Origin: Pseudomonadota bacterium
GTDB lineage: Bacteria; Myxococcota_A; Bradymonadia; UBA4248
Length of the DNA stretch: 5,672 nt
NCBI GenBank assembly: GCA_009786045.1
Contig: WQTY01000159.1
Span: 1 to 5,672 of the forward strand
Direction: 5' to 3'
Positions 1 through 4,760 of this stretch are shown one piece after another. Within the stretch, counting starts at the first letter, position 1. Every line of letters starts with the position of its first letter. The translations under genes and the position numbers were made by a program. The notes beneath the pieces are model-generated. The model was not told the DNA's origin. It searched no databases and saw only the letters and a program-made list of their open reading frames with translations.

Positions 1-111
1 TGGCGGACGAACGGTCGCTATCAGCATCTGCACAAACAGAATGATGAACTGACCAAGTCCCTCAACCTGCCGGATAGCCCATCGCCCCACGGCATCAAAG
101 CCCCGGTATAG
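1..111 (+). CDS. C-terminal fragment of an upstream gene, possibly an ABC exporter
   Basis: An open frame enters from the left edge and ends at TAG (109-111), giving the last 36 residues of a protein whose start lies outside the window. The visible part begins WRTNGRYQHLHKQNDEL and ends in a loose Pro/Ser-rich tail. An 'NGRYxxLHxxQ' stretch is typical of the segment just after the nucleotide-binding domain of ABC exporters of the MsbA type, where the 'H.ELL...G.Y..L...Q' helix closes the protein. That resemblance is the only basis for the family suggestion. No Walker, signature or switch motif is visible, so other families cannot be excluded. No convincing terminator follows the stop codon. 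Confidence 0.45.
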   Translation, partial: WRTNGRYQHLHKQNDELTKSLNLPDSPSPHGIKAPV

Positions 112-172
112 CCGACGCCTGCTGTGATTAGATGACTGCACGACCACTGACCCACATAAACATATCCAGAAA

Positions 173-376
173 CTATGCCCTGACTTTGCGCCGCTGATTT
201 TCACCAGAGGAGGGCGTAAAAGAAGAAAAACTCTCCTGTCTTCTGTCGTGTTTATAGCGAATGGTCAAAGAAATGCCTATGAAAAGAAAAGTGCGCGAAT
301 CGCCGCACCAAGCCCCTCTTTCTCGGCGGTGTCCATGACGAACAGTCAAAGAAATACGCACAGATCGCTGTAACAA
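173..376 (-). other. Doubtful minus-strand ORF (67 aa) with an internal repeat
   Basis: A 67-codon minus-strand frame starts with TTG (374-376) and ends at 173. The product is very Arg/Ser-rich and basic. It contains two related segments, RISLTVRHGHRRER and GISLTIRYKHDRRQ, 27 residues apart. Between the two 7-codon cores most base changes are synonymous or conservative (ACT/ACC, CGT/CGC, GTT/ATT), which gives mild support for translation. A GGGA sequence lies about 5 bases upstream of the TTG. Against it are the non-ATG start, the odd composition and no recognised family. A non-coding dispersed repeat that happens to be open is at least as likely. Confidence 0.2.
258..357. repeat. Pair of imperfect direct repeats, 81-base period
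   Basis: The sequence CGAATGGTCAAAGAAATGC (258-276) recurs as CGAACAGTCAAAGAAATAC (339-357), with 16 of 19 positions identical. The offset is exactly 81 bases, a multiple of three. The core GTCAAAGAAAT is invariant. Between the copies lie an A/G-rich run and a short hairpin (GTGCG at 291-295 against CGCAC at 304-308). This may be part of a larger dispersed intergenic element, but one window cannot show whether it occurs elsewhere in the genome. Confidence 0.6.
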
Positions 377-447
377 ATGCGTCCCTTAAGCTTTGGGTGC
401 GAAGTATTCTTTAGCTACTTGGCCGGTATCGTGCTAGAAAGCGGGAG

Positions 448-456
448 TGCCATAAT
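448..456 (+). promoter_or_regulatory. Candidate extended -10 promoter of the three-gene operon
   Basis: TGC-CATAAT matches the extended -10 pattern (TGn followed by a hexamer one base from TATAAT). Transcription would start near 463 and leave a leader of about 45 bases before the ATG at 509. At 16 to 18 bases upstream there is no good TTGACA match, as is common for extended -10 promoters. The same ten bases, TGCCATAATG, occur upstream of murG at 4691-4700. Confidence 0.4.
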
Positions 457-508
457 GGCAGACGTGAACTGGGCGTTGGAGATCTCACTGGGGTTTAGGA
501 GTTGAGGC

Positions 509-1543
509 ATGAATCGTGAGGCCAAGTTTTCGGTGGTATTGCCTTCAGGGAGTCTTTCGACGTCCCAGCTGGCGGCATTCGAAGAGACCTGTCACCGCTA
601 TGGTTTAGCCCTGCATTTGCCTTTGCGTGCCAACAATACGGGAGACACTGTCGCGGCAACATCGCTTTCGCTTCGCGATGCTCAACTTCTTCGGCGTCAG
701 ATTGCAGGCCTCGGTTATTCGGTGGATGTGGTGGGTGAAACGATGAAAACCGCCACAAGGTCTCCGAAGTTGCCCGACACGGTGGTGGTTGGGCGCGACA
801 GCTACGACGCATACGAACCGGGCGATCCTGTCAGCGACATCACCACGGATGCCTGGTCAAGCCTCGAAGTCCCGGCCATGGATCTGGATCTGAACGACGG
901 CGGACAACTTGAAGAATCCGCCAAGTGGAGCGGCGATAACTGGTTGCGTCCAGACGAGTCAAAGACACTCAGCATCAACGCACAGGATATCCTCAAGGCT
1001 GCCAAACTCCATGAAGCCCAGGCGAATGCGGCTCCCGCCATGCGCGGATCGGATGCCAAACCAATAGCCATTCCCGGGATAACCACGGTGTCGACATCCT
1101 CGCAAAGAAACCCGGCATTGAGCATTGCGCCGCCACGCCCTGCCCAAACCCCAGAAATGGCAACCCACGTCGTCCCAATCATCCCAAGCGAAGTTCTGCC
1201 CATCCACGTCAACGAGGTAAAACCTGCCCACACACCGCTTCCGCCCAGGGCACCTGCCTTTCCTCCCCCAGCTGCAACCCAGGCGGCCTCAACGACAGCC
1301 ACAGTCCAAACGACCTCGACGAATACCACCCAAAACGCGCTTTCCTGTCAAAGCGTTTCCCGCCATCCCACTGGGGCAGAAACGGATATCTACGCAGACG
1401 TTCCACAGCAGGCAACCTCTTCTGCGCTCCTAACCAAAATCTTTCTGATCATGGGTGTTTTCATCGCCATCCTGCTCATTCTCCTGATCATCAATCTTAT
1501 CCATCCTCTGCCCTTCCTGAGCGACCTGATTAACCCATTTTAA
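509..1543 (+). CDS. Tail-anchored protein with N-terminal NIR/SIR ferredoxin-like half-domain
   Basis: This gene encodes 344 residues. The ATG at 509 is preceded by TAGGAG (496-501) with a 7-base spacer. Residues about 5-75 (starting KFSVVLPSGSLSTSQLAAF, then a basic 'LPLRANN' stretch and a helix ending in 'GLGYSV') follow the pattern of the ferredoxin-like half-domain of nitrite/sulfite reductases: 'V.LP.G.L...QL', 'Y G', 'L..R.N', 'L.. LG'. The catalytic siroheme/4Fe-4S domain of those enzymes is absent. Residues about 80-150 are acidic; about 165-300 are rich in Pro, Thr, Ala and Ser and look disordered. Residues 311-331 form one strongly hydrophobic helix, followed by a 13-residue tail. 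With no signal peptide this predicts a tail-anchored inner-membrane protein with its bulk in the cytoplasm. It is the first gene of an operon and lies 34 bases before the zinc-ribbon gene. The membrane helix is certain from composition, the domain match is moderate, and the function is unknown. Confidence 0.85.
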   Translation: MNREAKFSVVLPSGSLSTSQLAAFEETCHRYGLALHLPLRANNTGDTVAATSLSLRDAQLLRRQIAGLGYSVDVVGETMKTATRSPKLPDTVVVGRDSYDAYEPGDPVSDITTDAWSSLEVPAMDLDLNDGGQLEESAKWSGDNWLRPDESKTLSINAQDILKAAKLHEAQANAAPAMRGSDAKPIAIPGITTVSTSSQRNPALSIAPPRPAQTPEMATHVVPIIPSEVLPIHVNEVKPAHTPLPPRAPAFPPPAATQAASTTATVQTTSTNTTQNALSCQSVSRHPTGAETDIYADVPQQATSSALLTKIFLIMGVFIAILLILLIINLIHPLPFLSDLINPF

Positions 1544-1577
1544 CGCCCCTGAGTCTGTCGATTTCCTCGGAGATTCC

Positions 1578-2585
1578 ATGCAATGTCCACGCCTTCACGG
1601 GGCCATGATACCCATCCACCTCAGTGCTGCCTGCGCCAGCTCACGGCAGGCCTTTTTTTGCGAAGAATGCCGTGCGGTGTGGATGAAGGCTGCCGAATGC
1701 AAAGACTACCTCGGCATTGATACGGAACTGGCGCGACTCAAACTGCAGCACACTTATATCGACCTTTCCTGCCCTCAGTGTCTGACCACACTCCAATTCA
1801 GACGATTCGCGGGGTATGTCGTCTACGTTTGCGGGCAATGCCGAAGCTGTTTCATGGACTCGGGCGTCCTGCCATGTCTGCTGGACAGCCTGAAAGAAAC
1901 TTTCCTGCCAACGGATTCAGCGCTGCCCCTCCCAAACTCTGACAAAGCTGTTCCCTCACTCACAGCGCCATCACCCATCGACAGGCTTGGCATGACGTGT
2001 TGTGAGTGTGACGCCGAGATCCCACACCCAGGCGAAGCGCATATGGGTGCCATTGGCTGCTGCTGCCAGCGGTGCACTTCGACGCCACAGTTGATCTCCG
2101 AGCAAAAATTTCAGAATGCCCAGCTCGTCACATTTCGGAGCATGGAAGTTAAAGTCGATCACTGGCGACGTAATTCCCACAGCGTCATTGCCGTCACGCC
2201 GGCCGAGCCCTGCCTGCTCAACGTCACCCTTTATTCGCTCTCATTGCCCGTCAGAATGCTGCGCTTTGGTTACAGAAAACTGGCCCTGAGAGGAAAACTC
2301 CGACGCAGGCTCGACGCTTCCGAAGGCATCGAATTCAAAACACCATGGCATGTCTTTCTCAAGCAGCGCGGCATCATTGAGTGCCTGGATGAACTCAGCA
2401 CCATGGGAAGCATTTGCATTGAATTTATGCCTCACAGTATTATCTTCGACCTGGAGAACCATAGCCGAAGCGTCGAATTGCGCCATCGTTTTGAGGCTTC
2501 GGTGCGCCGGCTTCTGCTGGCCTATGAACGTTTTGTCCTGTTGACAAAACGCTACGACACGCCCTCAGCAACCAGCACAACTTAA
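1578..2585 (+). CDS. Multi-zinc-ribbon protein of unknown function
   Basis: This gene encodes 335 residues. The ATG at 1578 has GGAG (1569-1572) five bases upstream, and starting here keeps the N-terminal Cys-Pro. Three cysteine clusters are visible. The first is C3-P...H7 with C28-x2-C31 followed by 'RAVWM'; it resembles a TFIIB-type zinc ribbon (CPxC...CPxCxGxWLDxGEL) whose second ligand is missing or is His7. The second is complete: C65-PQ-C68, C85-GQ-C88, then 'CFMDSGVL', close to the family signature. The third is C141-x2-C144 with C163-x2-C166. Residues about 170-320 form a basic mixed alpha/beta region that I do not recognise; the order of strands and helices after residue 247 faintly recalls DUF3137-type domains. 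There is no signal peptide or membrane helix, so it should be cytoplasmic. The stop codon lies 12 bases before the preferred start of the next gene, so the two are probably co-translated. Zinc ribbons in this setting could bind a protein partner or nucleic acid; the sequence does not say which. Confidence 0.85.
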   Translation: MQCPRLHGAMIPIHLSAACASSRQAFFCEECRAVWMKAAECKDYLGIDTELARLKLQHTYIDLSCPQCLTTLQFRRFAGYVVYVCGQCRSCFMDSGVLPCLLDSLKETFLPTDSALPLPNSDKAVPSLTAPSPIDRLGMTCCECDAEIPHPGEAHMGAIGCCCQRCTSTPQLISEQKFQNAQLVTFRSMEVKVDHWRRNSHSVIAVTPAEPCLLNVTLYSLSLPVRMLRFGYRKLALRGKLRRRLDASEGIEFKTPWHVFLKQRGIIECLDELSTMGSICIEFMPHSIIFDLENHSRSVELRHRFEASVRRLLLAYERFVLLTKRYDTPSATSTT

Positions 2586-2590
2586 AGGAA
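2584..2590 (+). promoter_or_regulatory. Shine-Dalgarno site that decides the ATPase-like gene's start
   Basis: AAAGGAA overlaps the TAA stop (2583-2585) of the preceding gene. Two in-frame ATGs follow, at 2592 and 2598. AGGA (2586-2589) lies only 2 bases from the first but 8 bases from the second, which is normal spacing. The second ATG is therefore the likelier start. The overlap with the stop codon suggests that translation of the two genes is coupled. Confidence 0.6.
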
Positions 2591-2597
2591 CATGGTC

Positions 2598-4232
2598 ATG
2601 GTAGACAAAAGCAATCATCGCGAAATTCTATCGGCAGCCCTGAGTGCCCACGTCAGTGAACTGCGGCTCTTTTGGCGAGAAACGGGATTTTCCTGCCGCT
2701 GGTTGGTGCCGGATGCGGAACACTGCTACGTGGATGAAGAATCCCTTCGACATCTCGACAAATTCCGCCAAACGGTGGATTCAACCATCCCAAACGAGAG
2801 CGTGCGCCAACAGTGGCTCGACATGTCCTCGCCTCTCCTGGACGGCTTTGACACCAGCATGCCATTTCCACTCAGGACACTGACCTGGCTGTTGCGCGTC
2901 GTAGAGAGCCCGCACCGTGAGGATCTCACCATCGACACCTGGAATCTGTACCTCTGGAGCGTGCGCCTTTCGGATTTACCAAACCGAATCCTGAGAAAAC
3001 TCTCCAGCCATCTCGAATCTCAGAGCAAACAGGCGCTTATCGATTTTGACACGCTCGCTGCACGCTTCTTCGCTGCCGTTCAAAACAACTACCCCAAAGA
3101 CTTTGACCGGATCCGGCAGCGTGAGCAGATGACGCTCAATCATCGCTTCGATCGGCTGCGGCGCTTTAAGAACCTCATTTTTTACGGCATCGCCAATATT
3201 GGCAAAGCCAACATTTCAAAACAGCTCATCCGCCACTGGCAATCCATGACCGGCCGGCCCATTGGCATGCACTGCGTGACGGTGTTTCATCCCAATACAA
3301 GCTACAGCGACATGGTTGAGCGGCGCGTCGAAAAAAACTACCCCGCCTCCATGCAAAGCCCCATTGAGCATCGCGCCCCCCGCGTCATCGCCAATCATAT
3401 CCAGGAAGCCCGCTATTTCTTCGAACCCTATGCCGGCGAAAACATCCAGGAAGGCCTTCTGATGTCGTTGTGCCGTGCCGCCGCGCACAACCCGGATAAA
3501 GACTATGTCTTCATGATCGACTGCATTGACCAGGCCAATCTCAATGACGTTCTGGGTGAAGTGGCCCATATGCTCGACAGTTTCGCACGCGTGCCGTGGC
3601 GCATCGGAAGTGGAGACATTCCCGGGGCCTGGGATCTGGAAGCCGAAGGCGCACGCTCCATCCGATTGACGCTCTCTGGACGCATCTTCTTCCTGCCCTC
3701 AAATGTCTACATTCTGGGCACGGCCACCGAAGACGATCTCTTCAGCGCAAAAAACAACGAACGAATCCTCCAGGCCTTTGTTCTCGAACACCTCCCCGCC
3801 ATGGACGCCGATCAGTTAAAACTTGTCATGCTCGCAGACCGTCCCCATGAAGATTTCGCCAGGCTCGAAGAGTACGCCGAACACAGCATCGCCCTGTGGC
3901 ACAGCATCAATGCAGTTCTCATCGAAACTGCAGGGCGAAAAAACATCATCGGCTACGGGCCGCTCTTTTCGATGTGCGAAGAAATACTGTCAAGCTCCGA
4001 TGTCCACGATGCCAATCGCATTGTCCTCGGCACCTGGCGCTATCGGATGCTGTCACCGGTCATTCAGAAAATGAACAGCCTCCTGCTGACCGGCACCCAA
4101 CTGCATCGGCAATCCCTCGATAAACTCATCGAATGCCTCAACCAATCGTGGCTTCGCATGACCGTCACCATTGAGGGCATCGCGCCAACCGAGTGCATTG
4201 GTCTGACCTTCGAAGAAGACTTTTCCTGCTGA
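2598..4232 (+). CDS. McrB-like AAA+ protein with degenerate catalytic motifs
   Basis: The gene encodes 544 residues from the ATG at 2598 (546 from 2592). Residues 1-190 form an unrecognised, mainly helical, Trp/Arg-rich domain. From about residue 190 the order of motifs follows McrB-family AAA+ proteins: 'LIFYG..NIGKA' (Walker A region, codons 3186-3209), 'VTVFHPNTSYSDMVE' (compare the 'FHQSYSYEDFIEG' segment), 'YVFMIDCIDQANLNDVLGEV' (compare 'YVLIIDEINRGNLSKIFGEL'), 'PSNVYILGTATEDD' (compare 'PPNLYIIGTMNTADRS'), then 'IGYGPLF' and 'WRYRMLSPVIQKM', which match the C-terminal lid ('IGHSYF', 'KIIPLLQEY'). The fold match is good but key residues differ. The Walker A lysine stays while the next Ser/Thr is Ala. 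The Walker B Glu is Cys. The sensor Asn is Thr. The paired arginines ahead of the lid are gone. McrB proteins are GTPases that drive McrC nuclease; no McrC is present here. I infer a pseudo-ATPase or nucleotide-sensing scaffold in a complex with the two upstream products. The frame has no stops and keeps its C-terminal half, so it does not look like a decayed gene. Confidence 0.85.
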   Translation: MVDKSNHREILSAALSAHVSELRLFWRETGFSCRWLVPDAEHCYVDEESLRHLDKFRQTVDSTIPNESVRQQWLDMSSPLLDGFDTSMPFPLRTLTWLLRVVESPHREDLTIDTWNLYLWSVRLSDLPNRILRKLSSHLESQSKQALIDFDTLAARFFAAVQNNYPKDFDRIRQREQMTLNHRFDRLRRFKNLIFYGIANIGKANISKQLIRHWQSMTGRPIGMHCVTVFHPNTSYSDMVERRVEKNYPASMQSPIEHRAPRVIANHIQEARYFFEPYAGENIQEGLLMSLCRAAAHNPDKDYVFMIDCIDQANLNDVLGEVAHMLDSFARVPWRIGSGDIPGAWDLEAEGARSIRLTLSGRIFFLPSNVYILGTATEDDLFSAKNNERILQAFVLEHLPAMDADQLKLVMLADRPHEDFARLEEYAEHSIALWHSINAVLIETAGRKNIIGYGPLFSMCEEILSSSDVHDANRIVLGTWRYRMLSPVIQKMNSLLLTGTQLHRQSLDKLIECLNQSWLRMTVTIEGIAPTECIGLTFEEDFSC

Positions 4233-4286
4233 TCTGGCTTTACCCTCGCAGCCCCCATGGCCTTCCCTTGAGAGCAGGCCAGATGC

Positions 4287-4320
4287 AAAAAAAGAGCGGC
4301 GCATGTTCAGCGCCGCTCTT
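4287..4320 (-). terminator. Rho-independent terminator of the YdcH-like gene
   Basis: AAGAGCGGCGC (4292-4302) pairs perfectly with GCGCCGCTCTT (4310-4320) around a 7-base loop, an 11-base GC-rich stem. Read on the minus strand, the stem is followed by seven T (complement of the A-run 4287-4293). It begins 24 bases after the stop of the minus-strand gene ending at 4344. On the plus strand the stem is followed by CAGTGTCATTT, a poor T-run, so it would terminate the converging operon only weakly, if at all. Confidence 0.9.
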
Positions 4321-4343
4321 CAGTGTCATTTCGGTGCGTTTCG

Positions 4344-4559
4344 CTAAGCCTCACCCAACGCATCCAGCTCAGCCTGAAGAAGCGTCATACGCTCCTTGGC
4401 TTTGAGCTTGAGTTTCTTGCACTCCTTAAGCGCCATCTGTTCTTCCGGCGACATCCAAACCTGAGCGTTAAAAGCCTCAACGCGCACATCAAGTGCCGCA
4501 TGCTCATCTTTAAGCTCCGCGATTTCCTTCGTGATTTCTTCTCGACTTAGATTGCTCAT
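4344..4559 (-). CDS. YdcH-like DUF465 small coiled-coil protein
   Basis: The gene encodes 71 residues starting MSNLSREEITKEI. The minus-strand ATG (4557-4559) is preceded by GGGAGG five to seven bases upstream. The frame remains open further upstream, but the longer version lacks a comparable ribosome site. The protein is almost entirely charged heptad-type helix: an 'ELKDEHAALDVRVEAF' helix, a short turn with 'MSPEE', then 'LKECKKLKLKAKERMTLLQ'. This is the two-helix pattern of the DUF465/YdcH family ('L..EH..LD..I' followed by 'LKK.KL.LKD.I..L'). Family members are about 55-80 residues long and their molecular role is not settled. It has no signal peptide. It converges on the upstream operon, ends in its own strong terminator, and is divergent from murG. 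Confidence 0.85.
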   Translation of the reverse strand: MSNLSREEITKEIAELKDEHAALDVRVEAFNAQVWMSPEEQMALKECKKLKLKAKERMTLLQAELDALGEA

Positions 4560-4576
4560 TGTCCTCCCGCTTTCGT

Positions 4577-4585
4577 CTAATGGCA
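4577..4585 (-). promoter_or_regulatory. Weak candidate promoter of the YdcH-like gene
   Basis: Read on the minus strand this is TGC-CATTAG, an imperfect extended -10. It would start transcription roughly ten bases before the ATG at 4559, leaving a leader just long enough for the GGGAGG ribosome site. There is no -35 match at the expected distance. Confidence 0.2.
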
Positions 4586-4592
4586 AATGAAT

Positions 4593-4714
4593 CGCCAGAG
4601 TCCCGGCCACAACACCCAAAGAACGCTATCGCAAAGGGCATTCTTTGTCAAAAGGAACATCCGATGGAGGGACTCAAAAATTCGACTTTCTGCCATAATG
4701 CGCTAGAGTCCCGG
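4593..4714. repeat. Two copies of CGCYAGAGTCCCGG in the divergent promoter region
   Basis: CGCCAGAGTCCCGG (4593-4606) and CGCTAGAGTCCCGG (4701-4714) match at 13 of 14 positions in the same orientation, 108 bases apart. The second copy lies just after the -10 candidate of murG, around the presumed transcription start. The first lies just upstream of the weak -10 candidate of the minus-strand gene. They could be operator half-sites, or chance similarity within AT-poor promoter flanks. Confidence 0.4.
4691..4699 (+). promoter_or_regulatory. Candidate extended -10 promoter of murG
   Basis: TGC-CATAAT is an extended -10 pattern that would start transcription near 4706, about 55 bases before the murG ATG. 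The -35 position at 16 to 18 bases upstream reads near GACTCA, a poor match. An identical TGCCATAATG precedes the three-gene operon. Confidence 0.45.
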
Positions 4715-4760
4715 TTCATATATCGCCAAAGCGCGATCTATGTTCAAAAAAGGAACACCC

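Larger units (their letters stand above)
112..508. other. Intergenic region with repeats and a candidate promoter
   Basis: This stretch of nearly 400 bases has no gene I can defend. It contains a pair of imperfect direct repeats (258-276 and 339-357), a small GTGCG/CGCAC hairpin at 291-308, a weak minus-strand ORF over both repeats, and a candidate extended -10 promoter at 448-456 for the downstream operon. The Shine-Dalgarno site of the first operon gene (TAGGAG, 496-501) lies at its right end. I see no tRNA, rRNA or CRISPR structure. Confidence 0.6.

Noticed and set aside
258..357. Possible CRISPR-like repeat pair
   Set aside because: Only two imperfect copies, no third repeat at the same spacing, and no cas genes in the window.
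802..1329. A 175-codon open frame on the minus strand inside the first operon gene
   Set aside because: It lies wholly within the plus-strand gene, has a Trp/Gly/Ala/Val-biased product with no recognisable domain, and is explained by the Pro/Thr-rich linker codons read backwards.
3216..3569. A 117-codon minus-strand frame inside the ATPase-like gene
   Set aside because: It falls opposite the McrB-like motifs, which are clear on the plus strand, and its product resembles no family.
2598..4232. Calling the third operon gene a functional McrB restriction GTPase
   Set aside because: The Walker A Ser/Thr, Walker B Glu, sensor Asn and paired Arg are all replaced, and no McrC partner is present.
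4560..4619. A 20-residue N-terminal extension of the YdcH-like protein
   Set aside because: The GGGAGG ribosome site sits directly before the internal ATG at 4559, and the family domain starts there; the upstream codons fall in the promoter region.
4618..4646. Inverted repeat AAAGAA / TTCTTT upstream of murG
   Set aside because: Only six bases per arm with a 17-base gap; too short and simple to call an operator without comparison to relatives.
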